Shown: piece by piece, positions 32,057-43,905 of the stretch
How positions within the stretch are numbered: the first letter of the stretch is position 1
Layout: the number at the start of each line of letters is the position of its first letter
NCBI GenBank assembly: GCA_964007475.1
Contig: OZ023275.1
Location: 10,581,829-10,645,828 of the forward strand
Reading direction: 5' to 3'
Source of the DNA: Hybos culiciformis
Taxonomy: Eukaryota; Arthropoda; Insecta; Diptera; Hybotidae
Length of the DNA stretch: 64,000 nt
Notes under the pieces: generated by a model
What the model saw: only the letters and a program-made list of their open reading frames with translations
Database searches by the model: none
What the model was told of the DNA's origin: nothing
Made by a program: the position numbers and the translations under genes

Positions 32057-32796
32057 TGCTAGAGATAGAGTCGACGTAATTCACGCGCGTGTACGCACGT
32101 AAAAAATCAAATTGTATGAAAATGTATGAGACCGGCTATACGCAACGACGTAAAACGTAGCTTACGCGCGTAAAAGTTGAAATATTTTAACTTTCCCAGT
32201 ATTTTACGCCGTACATTGTGGAAATCATTTGTTTATAATTGTGTTGTTTATTTTGTTGTGTGTTGTTTATTTTGTTGTATTTAGAAAAAAAAAATTTTAC
32301 AAATAAATAATTATTTAAAATGATAAATATATAATTATATTCAAAAATAAAAATTAAATAATTATTTATTGCAAATTTATTAAAATTTTTTATGTTTTAT
32401 TAAGTTATAAATAAATTAAAAAGCATTATAAAAATATTACAAACAGAATTTCGGGAATTAGGAATTTAATTTTATTTTTTTAAATTTTTATAAAAATTTG
32501 CTTTTTTATTAAAAATTATAAAATTGTAATTATTGTTGTATTTTATTTAATTTATAACTTTATTTTTATTAATTCTTTAACAAGAAGATCAAATTAAAAT
32601 TAATCAAAAGAAATTAAAATTGAATTAGATTTTTTTTTGAATTTATTTTTCTTTTATTTTATTGTTGACATTTTTCTCTTTTGTTTTTCGCATGTGAAGT
32701 GAACGGCGTTGAGCATAACAGGTAAAAAAAACAGGTTTTTTTTATTTTTTTTACGCGCGCATACGCGCGTGAATTACGTCGACTCTATCTCTAGCA
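32057..32796. mobile_element. TIR element with 3-bp TAA duplication (Harbinger-like MITE)
   Basis: A perfect terminal repeat of more than 30 bp begins TGCTAGAGATAGAGTCGACG and continues AATTCACGCGCG. TAA flanks both ends (32054-32056 and 32797-32799). The 3-bp TWA duplication suggests PIF/Harbinger. The body is AT-rich with no coding content; the ends carry clustered ACGCGCGT motifs. Confidence 0.85.
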
Positions 32797-32799
32797 TAA

Positions 32800-33402
32800 A
32801 TGAATATGTTCTGATTACGTAAAAAAATTATTGGTTGGGCATGTGCGTTTGAATTAAAAAAGAAAAAAACAAAATGGCTAAAAAAAAACATAATAATAAA
32901 ATAATTTTTGGAACGTAGTTCTTTACGCGGCTTATGACTAAAATGAAACGATCCACAACGATCCAAACGTGACGATCTCGCGATATTTTGTATGTGTCAA
33001 AAAAAATATATTGTATTTTAATTTTTTTGGAACGTATTTTAATTTTTTTTTGACACTAACTAAAACAGAAACAGAGTTGCGAATTAATAGAAAATAATAG
33101 AAAACGTCACGTTGTATGTGTGAATGTGTGATTCATAATCAAAAAAAATATTTTTTAATTTATTTTCACCTGTTGTTCCTTTTATCAAATTATACAATTT
33201 TATTAAAATAATTTTTAATTTCACCTGTCGTCACAATTTTCACAATTTTATTAACATAATTTGATAAGGTTTTCTTATTTTATAATAATAAAAAAAATTA
33301 AATAAAAAAAATTCACAATAATTTATTTTTTTTATGCTGTCACTTTCAATTTCAAAATCAGAATAAAAGTTGCCAGAATTACAAAAAAAAATAAATTTTG
33401 AT
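32800..33402. other. AT-rich non-coding stretch
   Basis: Nothing recognised. Confidence 0.4.
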
Positions 33403-33447
33403 TAATGCTAGAGATATGGTCGACTAAATTCACGCGCGTATACGACA
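33403..33447. repeat. Solo terminal repeat of the TGCTAGAGATA element
   Basis: TTAATGCTAGAGATATGGTCG followed by CACGCGCGTATACG matches the left end of 32057-32796 with a few changes. The rest of the element is missing. Confidence 0.7.
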
Positions 33448-34135
33448 TATAATAAACTTAACAAAAATAACAATTTAAACAAAATAATGCCAGAAAACAT
33501 ATGAGTGGGTTTGTTGAAATCATAATCTTAAAATCCCGTATGAAAAAAAAGAGAAAAAATATGATATTTTCTATGGTGCGATTTAGTCTTAAAAGCTCAC
33601 TTGTCTAAAAAGCTCACAGTCAAGTGATTTGAATCGACGCCGATATAATGTCCCTCTCGCGGCAAATAGTAATAACTTTTATTGAAATTTGTATGAAAAT
33701 TGATAAACTTAAATTTTATTTGAATTTTTATATAAAATAGTAATAAAATATTTAGAAAATATTAATTTTTTATTATTAACTAATTGATATTTTATAGTTC
33801 AAATAAAATTGAGATTTTCATACTAATTTCAATGTAAATAAAAATATTGCATAATTTTGTCAATTTTGTATAATTTCGCCAATTATGCAAATGCAATTGG
33901 TCAATTTGGATTGAAAATGAGAATTACTTATATATACGCAAAAGAACTACTACGTTCCTATCTGGTGTCCTATGACACCTCTTCTGTTTTTTTGAAGTTT
34001 ATACTTCTTTAGGCGCGGTATATGATATAAATGAGTAATTCTGTAGGGGGTAAAAATTATTTTACTCATTCAAATTTCGAGTTAAAAAAAAAAACGACAT
34101 GCTGCACCGTTTGAATACTCAAAAAAAATGAGTCT
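33448..34135. other. Non-coding DNA bordering the minisatellite region
   Basis: No gene. GAAGTTTATACTTC at about 33994 resembles GAAGTTTATACTT in the palindrome at 36883-37112 and might mark the far edge of one composite element. Confidence 0.3.
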
Positions 34136-34388
34136 ACTCAATAATCATTTGTTATTTATAAAAACAAAATAATTTGGCGCGAAAAATTTAAATTCAAATT
34201 ATTTTTAAAAATCTTTCGTTTACAAATTTTTTAAAATTTAAATTTTTTTTCAAATTAGGTAGTTCAATAATCATTTGTCATTTATAAAAACAAAATAATT
34301 TAGAGCGGAAAATTTAAATTCAAATTATTTTTTAAAAATCTTTCGTTTACAAATTATTTAACAACTAAAATTTATTTTTCAAAATAGG
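34136..34388. repeat. Tandem duplication, about 125-bp unit, two copies
   Basis: TCAATAATCATTTGT, AAAACAAAATAATTT and AAATCTTTCGTTTACAAAT recur in the same order in 34136-34260 and 34261-34388. Non-coding. Confidence 0.8.
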
Positions 34389-34575
34389 TAGGTCCGGTGA
34401 AATAAAGATTACCTGCCGAAAATTTTTTCGTCCGGTGAAATAATTAGATTACCTGACCAAAAATTTTGGGTACGGAGCTACAGTTAGAGTCTTCCCGCCT
34501 CAAAATATACCAGAATAATTTTTTTTCAAAATATGTAGCTCGGGTGAGAAATAAAGATTACCTGCCCAAAAAAAA

Positions 34576-36749
34576 AGGAAGGAAGTGAGGGCGGCAGTAA
34601 GGGCTGAAGAGAGGGCGGCAGTAAAGGCTGAAGAGAGAGCGGCAGTAAGGGCTGAAGAGAGGTCGGAAGTGAGGGCGGAAATAAGGGCGGAAGTGAGGAC
34701 GGAAGTGCGGAAGTGAGGTTGGAAGTGAAGGCCGGAAGTGAGGGCGGAAGTGAGGGCGGAAGTGAGGGCGGAAGTGAGGGCGGAAGTGAGGGCGGAAGTG
34801 AGGGAGGAAGTGAGGGCGGAAGTTAGGGTGGAAGTGAGGGCGGAAGTGAGGGCGGAAGTGAGGCGGAAGAGAGGTTGGTAGTTAGGGCAGCAGAGAGGGT
34901 GGAAGTGAGGGCGGAAGTGAGGGCGGAAGTGAGGGCGGAAGTGAGAGCGGAAATGAGGGCGGAAGTGAGGGCGGAAGTGAGGGCCGAAGTGAGGGCGGAA
35001 GTGAGGGCGGAAGTGAGGGCGGAAGTGAGGGCGGAAGTGAGGGCGGAAGTGAGGGCGGAAGTGAGGGCGGAAGTGAGGGCGGAAGTGAGGGCGGAAGTGA
35101 GGGCGGAAGTGAGGCGGAAGAGAGGTTGGTAGTTAGGGCAGCAGAGAGGGTGGAAGTGAGGGCGGAAGTGAGAGCGGAAGTGAGGGCGGAAGTGAGGGCG
35201 GAAGTGAGGGCGGAAGTGAGGGCGGAAGGAAGTGCGGAAGTGAGGGCGGAAGTGAGGGCGGAAGTGAGGGCGGAAGTGAGGGCGGAAGTGAGAGCGGAAG
35301 TGAGGGCGGAAGTGAGAGCGGAAGTGAGGGCGGAAGTGAGGGCGGAAGTGAGGGCGGAAGTGAGGGCGGAAGTGAGGGCGGAAGTGAGGGCGGAAGTGAG
35401 GGCGGAAGTGAGGGCGGAAGTGAGGGCGGAAGTGAGGGCGGAAGTGAGGGCGGAAGTGAGGGCGGAAGTGAGGGCGGAAGTGAGGGCGGAAGTGAGGGCG
35501 GAAGTGAGGGCGGAAGTGAGGGCGGAAGTGAGGGCGGAAGTGAGGGCGGAAGTGAGGGCGGAAGTGAGGCGGAAGAGAGGTTGGTAGTTAGGACAGCAGA
35601 GAGGGTGGAAGTGAGGGCGGAAGTGAGGGCGGAAGTGAGGGCGGAAATGAGGGCGGAAGTGAGGGCGGAAGTGAGGGCGGAAGTGAGGGCGGAAGTGAGA
35701 GCGGAAATGAGGGCGGAAGTGAGGGCTGAAGTGAGGACGGAAGTGAGGGCGGAAGTGAGGGCGGAAGTGAGGGCGGAAGTGAGGGCGGAAGGAAGTGCGG
35801 AAGTGAGGGCGGAAGTGAGGGCGGAAGTGAGGGCGGAAGTGAGGGCGGAAGTGAGGGCGGAAGTGAGGGCGGAAGTGAGGGCGGAAGTGAGGGCGGAAGT
35901 GAGGGCGGAAGTGAGGGCGGAAGTGAGGGCGGAAGTGAGGGCGGTAGTGAGGTCGGAAGTGAGGGCGGAAGTGAGGGCGGAAGTGAGGGTGGAAGTGAGG
36001 GCGGAAGTGAGGGCGGATGTGAGGGCGGAAGTGAGGGCGGAAGTGAGGGCGGAAGTGAGGGCGGAAGTGAGGGCGGAAGTGAGGGCGGAAGTGAGGGCGG
36101 AAGTGAGGGCGGAAGTGAGGGCCGAAGTGAGGGCGGAAGTGAGGGCGGAAGTGAGGGCGGAAGTGAGGGCGGAAGTGAGGGCGGAAGTGAGGGCGGAAGT
36201 GAGGGCGGAAGTGAGGCGGAAGAGAGGTTGGTAGTTAGGGCAGCAGAGAGGGTGGAAGTGAGGGCGGAAGTGAGGGCGGAAGTGAGGGCGGAAGTGAGGG
36301 CGGAAGTGAGGGCGGAAGTGAGGGCGGAAGTGAGGGCGGAAGTGAGAGCGGAAATGAGGGCGGAAATGAGGGCGGAAGTGAGGGCTGAAGTGAGGACGGA
36401 AGTGAGGGCGGAAGTGAGGGCGGAAGTGAGGGCGGAAGTGAGGGCGGAAGTGAGGGCGGAAGTGAGGGCGGAAGTGAGGGCGGAAGTGAGGGCGGAAGTG
36501 AGGGCGGAAGAGAGGGCGGAAGTGAGGGCGGAAGGAAGTGCGGAAGTGAGGGCGGAAGTGAGGGCGGAAGTGAGGGCGGAAGTGAGGGCGGAAGTGAGAG
36601 CGGAAGTGAGAGCGGAAGTGAGAGCGGAAGTGAGAGCGGAAGTGAGAGCGGAAGTGAGGGCGGAAGTGAGGGCGGAAGTGAGGGCGGAAGTGAGGGCGGA
36701 AGTGAGGACGGAAGTGAGATTGGAAGTGCGGGCGGAAGTGAGGGTTGAA
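34576..36749. repeat. 12-bp minisatellite (GAAGTGAGGGCG)n with higher-order structure
   Basis: About 2.2 kb of tandem 12-bp units. One strand is almost pure purine with G runs. A variant block (GAGGCGGAAGAGAGGTTGGTAG, written here in part) recurs at about 34861, 35112, 35567 and 36214, giving blocks of 251, 455 and 647 bp. Because 12 is a multiple of three, the plus strand is open as (EVRA)n and the minus strand as (SLPP)n. Neither has a credible start, flank or partner exon, so I regard them as repeat by-products. GATTACCTGACCAAAAATTT-type flanks occur on both sides (34444-34507 and 36746-36810). Confidence 0.92.
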
Positions 36750-36882
36750 TTACCTGACCAAAAATTTTGGATAGGGAGCTATGGTTAGGGTCTTCTCTGC
36801 TTAAAATATGCAAAAAAAAAAAATTTTTTAAATAGGTAGCGCCGCTTTTAGAGTGGTCGTGGCTCAAAATATAAAAAAAAAA

Positions 36883-37112
36883 ACACACGAAGCAGTCATA
36901 GGAACTGCCGAAAGAAGTTTATACTTAAAGCTTTAAACTATGAAATAACAATGACTACAAATAATGGACTGCTTTTGGACTGCTGGACTGATTTTTATTT
37001 TAATTTACATTTTGTACTGAGCAGCCCATCATTTATAGCCACTGTTATTTCATAGTTTAAAGCTTTAAGTATAAACTTCTTTCGGCAGTTCCTATGACTG
37101 CTTCGTGTGTTT
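36883..37112. repeat. Foldback repeat, about 70-bp arms
   Basis: The left arm starts CACACGAAGCAGTCATAGGA and includes AGTTTATACTTAAAGC. The right arm is its near-perfect inverse ending TCCTATGACTGCTTCGTGTG. The centre of about 90 bp contains repeated GGACTGCT. Non-coding. Confidence 0.88.
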
Positions 37113-40100
37113 TTTTGTAATTTTTATTTTTCGAATTTTAATTTTAAATTCATTAATTCACTTATAGAATTTTTTTATATAATTTTTAAATTATTTTTGA
37201 TTAAATTTTATTCACTAATTTTTGTTTAGAAATTTTAACAAAAAAATAAAAAATAAAAAAACAACAAAATTAACCCTGGTTAAAAAAAATCATGGTGTGA
37301 ACAGCAATTTTCAATTGAGGGATAATTTATCAATAAAATTCCAAGTTTGGAAAGCATATTACTTTAATATGGGATTCGCATTATAGCTTTAAAACTTGCA
37401 TAATGCTTATCCTACATTAATAACCTGCATAAGCTCATTTTTTTCCATATAAAAAAATAAACATAAAAGAACTTGCGTATGCTCTTATGCAAGTTTAAAA
37501 AAAAACAAGTTGCCAAGTTTTTTGCTTTTTTAGCACTAGTTTGCGCAAATTTCTCCTTATTTTGAATGTTGGCACTGTTTTTTTTCGTTTGTTATTATTA
37601 TTTTAGAAATTTTTCTTCATAAAATTTTAAATAATTTAGTTTGTTTACAATTATTTTTTCTAGCTCTCAAAAAAATAAAGTGTGAACGGATTTCTTTGAT
37701 GTAGGATAAGAAACTTACCTCAGAATATAGAATATAGAATATAGAATATAAAATAACAAAATGAAAAATGAACAGCGATAAAAAATATTACAATGCGATT
37801 AAATGCGTACGCGCCGACAAAAATCTGTTGCGACGACGAACAAAAAATTACCTGCGGCGCTCGGCATTTTTTTTTGTCAGCGACCTGGTCCTACAGCGTG
37901 TTTGAAATTCAAAAATCCGAATTTTCATTACTGTCAAAATGAAAAAAAAAGCAAACAAAATAAACGTAAAAAACTGTGGTTACATGTTGCCAATTGTCAT
38001 ATGAAAAAAAAATTTAAAATTTCTTGCGATTCTCCAAGACAACAATTTTATGAAAATATGAATTATGATTCCAGGGTTCTACAAAATTTTCGTATGAAAT
38101 TTCAAGGGTCTTTCAATGTTTTCAATGTTTCAAAAAAAAGTAATGATTCTTCTAAAATAATTTTTTGACCTTGTGGTTTCATCAGAATCAGAGTAACCAT
38201 AATCTTCAATGAAAACCAGGAGACAAAGTGTCAAGAAACTTTCAAAAAAAAATATGTGAATTTAAAAAAAAAAACAATAATTTTGGAATTACCGTTATCG
38301 AGAAAATTGAAAAAAAAAGTTTAGTTGTGTTTTTCCGGCACTAGATGGCATTAACAGGTATAACAACATATATATTCTGAGTCCACTTGCCCTAAAGTAC
38401 CATTAGGTGATGACGTCATACCCATATATGACGCCCATTTTTTTTAAGCCCCCCAATTGTGTATTTATATTTTGTACTTGACTTTAAATAAACCCTATAA
38501 AAATGTATGTAATTGTCGCTCGGAGTACCGATAGAGGTGAAAACTAGACTAATCTTAATAATTTGAATTTACAAATTATGAAATTGTAATTTTTGATATA
38601 TACTCCATTTAATTTGAAAATTCAAAAAAATTACTGTTATTTCATAGTTTTGAAGAAAATTTGTTACGGTTTGTTACAGAGTGGAGGGGAGTTATTTATA
38701 AAAATGTTAAGTAACCAAATTTCCTCCTTTTTAAAAAAAATTACACTAAATATAATATTAATGTACGCAAAAAAAAACTTAAGTTATAATGAATTTTGTT
38801 TTGTTTATTCGAATAAAAAATTGTTCAAAAAGTAATTTAAAAAGTGTTTTAACTTTTGTTACGTTATTCTTTTAGGGGTGGGGGGTCTTCGGAATTTGTT
38901 ACGATCTGTTACTATGGGGGGAAGGGGTTAAAAAACGACAAAAACAGCGTTACGTAATTTGTGAACAGTCCCTTATCTGTTTTTAAAACCAATGTTAAGA
39001 AACTAAAAAAAATATGTACATATAATAGGAAAATAATTTTAATTCAAAAACAAAACATAGAAATAAACAAAAACAGAAATAATTCCAGACGTTTTAAGAA
39101 TTGAAAGTTTCCTAGAATTTTTAAACAATTGAATCGCAATCAGATAAGTTTTAATTTAAACCTTACCTGCTTAACAGATAATCCTAATAAAAAATGGAAC
39201 AAACGCCAAAAAAAAGTATTATGCTTTATTGTATTTTTTTTATACTTAGTTATGAATGACTTCATATTATTTTACGAATTAAAACCGCAAATTAAAACTA
39301 TTTAAATGTGTGATTATTTATTTTAACTTTTTTAAAACTAAAAATATATTGCATAGCCTTGCTTTGATCAAAAACATTAAAATTTAAATATATTATTAGA
39401 TTTTTAAATATTATAATATTACGTAACAGACAGACTTAACATATTCTAGTAAATTTTAGTAATTATTCGTATATTCGAAGTCAAAATGAGTTGCAGACCA
39501 CGGAAATCTCATAGGTACATATCATATATTTTAGCATCTCATCGAATCAATTAACAAATATTTTTTTTACCCTGTTTTCTTGTTTAATTAATATATTTTT
39601 CAGAATATAACTTTCCTGTTTACAACATTTTCAAAGTTTGATTGTTTAGCACTAAGTACCGTACTTTCGACGTGATTTTTTTTTTCAATTATATTTCGAT
39701 TCTTTTCCAAAACCATTTTCTCCAATCAAAATATACTTTAATCAGATTTCATTGTATCTTAAAAACAATTAGTAACAAAAAGTTGGAATTTATCGGCCCA
39801 CCAGGAAATGTCTCGGTGGGCCAGTCCAACCCTGCATCAACCTGGTTGATTTATTTTTTGTTTTTTATTACCTACTATTTCTTTACTTACCACTCATTCA
39901 TTAATCTGAGTTTAGAATCATTTGCTATGTATTGCTACCAATTTTGATTTGATAATTTTTTGTTTTCCATAACACATCATATATTTATCCCATTTCATTA
40001 AAGTAAACTCAAGTTGAGGACTAGCATGAATTCGGGCGAAATTGTCTGTTTGCTGATAGTGTAATTCATCTTGTTTTGCAAATTTTAACATGACATATTA

Positions 40101-40279
40101 AAATGTATTTTTCCAACATTTCGAATACAGTTTCCTAAAAGTTTTTTTTTTCGGCTTGCGATAACCCTACTTCAAATTAACAAAAAAAATTGTTAAAATT
40201 GGATTGTTAAAATTGGGTTCATTATTTAAGTAAATTAGTAAATTAAATAATTTTCTTTTTCACGAAATTTTTTATCAAC
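37113..40279. other. Repeat-rich non-coding DNA
   Basis: No gene recognised. Fragments include a patch at 38680-38960 with GTTACGGTTTGTTACAGAG and AACAGCGTTACGTAATTTG (insect repeat phrases), and TCGGCCCACCAGGAAATGTC near 39793. The frame at 37803-38168 has no conserved motif. Confidence 0.45.
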
Positions 40280-40465
40280 TTAAGAGCCCTCGACGTGAAA
40301 TTCTGTTTTCTATTCTGTTTTCAATTTTTTTTTTGGTTTATTTTACAGAAAATAAACGGCCATGAAAAATGCGACAAAAATTGTACGAAAAACACCTCTA
40401 CCAGAAAATCACAAAACTATATTTGTAACTGCAATTTATCAAAAAACTAAAAAAATTCTTAGTAG

Positions 40466-42230
40466 CAGAGCTGTAAATATTCAAATATTTTCAAATAAAA
40501 ATAAAAAGTAATTATATTTTAAAAGTAATCATTACTTTTTTCAAAAAGGAATTGAATTTGAAAAAGTAATGAATAAAAAGTAATCGAATTTTGAAAGGAA
40601 TGAATAATTTTTCAAAAAGGAATTGAATTTGAAAAAGGAATGAATAAAAAGTAATCGAATTTTGAAAGGAATGAATATTTTTTCTAAAAGGAATTGGATT
40701 TTAAAAAGGAATGAATAAAAAGTAATCGAATTTTGAAAGGAATGAATTTTTTTTCAAAAAGGAATTTAATTTTAAAAAGGAATGAATAAAAAGTAATGTA
40801 ATTTTAAAAGTAATGAATATTTATTCAAAAATACTCATATAAAGTATAAAAAATTAACACTTATCAAAAAAAGCGTTGAAATCCGTTGAACGAATTGAAC
40901 GAATGTTTATTAGTGTACAGTTCGTTCGTCCGATGAGTTTTTTTTTCTTCACCTAGATTTTTTCCTATGCATATGGAGCAAAGAAATCTTGTTATTTTAT
41001 ATGAATGGATCTAATTTTAATTGTGCATATTAATTAATAGCACCGCTAAATATTCAACATTCTTTTTCGTTATTTATAATAAGTATGTATTAAATTGAAT
41101 TTTGAGAACAAAAATATTTGTAGAAAGTCTTTTACCTTTTTAATGTCTTGCCCCAAAAACTTTCGGGTAATGCAATTGTTTCGAAGTGTACTAAGTAATA
41201 TCAAGGAACGCTATAAATTTAAAAAAAGTAAAACTTTACACAAAAAATGTAAAAAAATAACAATATCAACGGGTGCGGGGTGGTGCTATAATTTTCCACA
41301 GCATTTTTAGTTTCTAAAGTTTATCGTTGCATTATAAACTGTATATTTAATATTAAAAGCTATTTAAGTCATTGTCTTAAAGTGATTTTTGAGAATTAAC
41401 AACAAGACGGCGAAGTTTCTTTTGACATCCTGAAGAAATATCCAACAATCAAGGAATTTTCCTTAAATTTAATACTCCATTACCGCATCTTCTGCACCTG
41501 TGGAAAGACTTTTTTCCTTTGTGGGAATGGTGAATACAACAAAAAGGCAAACTCTTTCTGATAAAAATTTCGCTGAATTAATTTTACTTAAAACAAATTT
41601 TGAAGTTGTTCAAAATTTGCAAATATCTTAATTAAATTAAAATTTAACAAAAAATCCTATGTTAAAATCAGAATTAATTGTATTATTTATATATTTTTAT
41701 TATATTATTAAAAATAGGGAAAGAAATACATTTGTTTTAACATTTTTATTGCTTTTTTTTTTTTCAACTTAAATATTTTTCAACTAATTAATATGGAAAT
41801 TTATATTTTTTTTTGAAAAATATGCTTTTAAAGAAAAATATACAAAAAAATATGAATTACTATTTATTCATTCCTTTCAAAATACGATTACTTTTTATTC
41901 ATTCCTTTTTAAAATTCAATTCCTTTTTGAAAAAATATTCATTCCTTTCAAAATTCGATTACTTTTTATTCATTCCTTTTTAAAATCCAATTCCTTTTAG
42001 AAAAAATATTCATTCCTTTCAAAATTCGATTACTTTTTATTCATTCCTTTTTCAAATTCAATTCCTTTTTGAAAAATTATTCATTCCTTTCAAAATTCAA
42101 TTACTTTTTATTCATTACTTTTTCAAATTCAATTCCTTTTTAAAAAAGGTAATGATTACTTTTAAAATACAATTACTTTTTATTCATTACTAGTATTCAA
42201 TACAAAAGTATTTGAAATTTTACAGCTCTG
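40466..42230 (+). mobile_element. hAT element with transposase remnant and long subterminal inverted arrays
   Basis: A perfect 8-bp duplication CTTAGTAG flanks it (40458-40465 and 42231-42238). Termini are CAGAGCTGTAAAT and ATTTTACAGCTCTG. About 350 bp at each end consist of tandem AAAAAGGAATGAATAAAAAG units (inverted at the other end). The plus-strand interior contains the C-terminal hAT dimerisation motif. It inserted into a TTAA element and is younger than it. The remnant at 8531-11141 is related. Confidence 0.92.
41400..41632 (+). pseudogene. hAT transposase C-terminal (dimerisation) remnant
   Basis: The frame at 41485-41600 reads ASSAPVERLFSFVGMVN then TLSDKNFAELILLKTNF, the hallmark hAT C-terminal motif. 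Just upstream, ILKKYPTIKEFSLNL lies in another frame, so there is a frameshift near 41465-41480. The N-terminal zinc finger and catalytic core are not recognisable. Inactive. Confidence 0.9.
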
Positions 42231-42594
42231 CTTAGTAGTAAATGAAATTAATTAAAAACTGTTTAGGAAATTAAAGAAATTCAAAATTTCAAGTCACCAG
42301 CCCTGGAGAGTGGTATTTTAGCTTTATTTCTGCGTTTGAGATTTTTTATTATCTTTTTCCTTTACTGCAGAATCTCAGCAAATATGTTCAAGTTTTTGTA
42401 AGGCTCATTTGGGTCCAAAAACTCAAAATATAAAAAATCCGCCTCACTCACCCTGGGGCCAGTTATATACTCTCTAACATATCAAAAAATCACTTCAGTC
42501 CATATTGTTTTAACTCTAGAATCAAACCAAAACCAAGACCCATTTTCCGTAGTGAGGGCTCTTAATTAAAATTTAACTTTTTTAAGCATAAAAT

Positions 42595-42895
42595 GAGCTC
42601 TTACGGCGAAGTGCAATAACTCATCGGTACTTAACTCACCCGTCGATTTTGGATAAGTTATATCCGTTTTAACTCATCCGAAAATTGGCCGATGATTTAT
42701 ATCCTTTGCAATGCACATAACTCATCTATCGCTGATAAGTTATATGCTTTAAGAAAAATAAAATTGATCTGGCAACTTTTTCAGATCACTTAAATCCTTT
42801 TTAAAACACATAACTCATCCGCAAAATTATGAGCGAACATTGTCGCCGCAGTCCCGAATTTTTTTTTACCGATGAGTTATTTCGCGGACCCGCTC
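42595..42895. mobile_element. TIR element with repeated ATAACTCATC motif
   Basis: The subterminal inverted sequence AATAACTCATCGGTA occurs at both ends and ATAACTCATC or its inverse recurs within. It directly abuts the right border of the TTAA element. Termini (GAGC...) and target duplication are not certain. Confidence 0.65.
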
Positions 42896-43905
42896 TTACT
42901 ATTTCGCCTTTTCAATGAAAGTTAACTAAGGATTTATCAGTCATTCATTACTATTATTTTTGTTCAAAAAATGCAATAAATCATCAGTATACTTTATTGT
43001 TATTCTAATGAAATAATCGCCGATTCAAAAACTATTTACTAGCGCATAGAAACAACTGACTCTCTCAGATGAAATAAAATATATCTTCATTTATTATTTT
43101 TTATCTATCTATGTGCATTGCTTTTTTCCTGCTCACCATTCATTGCTTTTTCTCCGCCTATCATTCACTGCTTTTTCACTATTCACCAATCCTTGCATTT
43201 TCTTTAATAACACTTGGTTTATCCGTGAAAATTTTGAAACTTAAAAAATGCTATTATAATCGTAGTTGGCGAGATACCTAACATTTATAAAAGATTTTAA
43301 AATTTTGAAATTTATTCACGAATTAACACTTTTTATGATGTTACGATCAATGATATATCAATATATACATCATTATTATACTTTTTTTTTACAGTTTATG
43401 TGTTTTTTTTTTTCAAATATTAGAGAAGAACCATTTGAAATCTCCGGCTATCTGAAAGAAACACATTTATGAAATGAAATGTTTTTTAAATATTATCTAA
43501 GTAATTTGTAACAATTTTAAATTTATGTGATCACCTAAAAAAAGAAAATCAATAAACAAACCGAAAATTTTCAAAATTAAATTTTAAAATTATGTTCCTA
43601 ATTTTTTTTGGGAAATTTTTGTTTTTTTTTTGTCATGTAAAAATATTTTTTTTATGACAAAAACAAACAGTTTGGGAATCTCCAAATAGAAATTTTTTAG
43701 TCAATTTTTTCATCATTGGCGCTTATTTATTTTTCATCCTTGATTTTAAAATAGCTTTTCTGAATAGAGCCATAATTGAGGTAAACTTAACGCTAAAGCC
43801 ATTTTAAAGCCGAAGTGTGACAGTCTTATTAAATTATTTTCAGAATTGTGTCTGTACTATGCATTCATAACAGCATTAGGTCTGAGTTTCATCGATTGAA
43901 TTAAT
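42896..43905. other. AT-rich DNA, with dispersed repeat copy 2
   Basis: 43700-43830 shares the GCCGAAGTGTGACAG phrase with 30290-30540. A patch near 43130-43200 has loosely repeated ATTCATTGCTTTTTC. No gene. Confidence 0.4.

Larger units (their letters stand above)
40284..42561. mobile_element. TTAA-target element, GAGCCCTC family, copy 3 (split by a hAT element)
   Basis: TTAA at 40280-40283 and 42562-42565. Termini are GAGCCCTCGACGTGAAA and GAGGGCTC. After removal of the hAT insert (40466-42230) it matches the other two copies, same orientation as 17497-18610. Confidence 0.88.

Noticed and set aside
34875..36788. Four consecutive plus-strand (EVRA)n open frames and a minus-strand (SLPP)n frame as proteins
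   Set aside because: A 12-bp period without stop codons keeps frames open on both strands. There is no credible start, unique sequence or splice partner.
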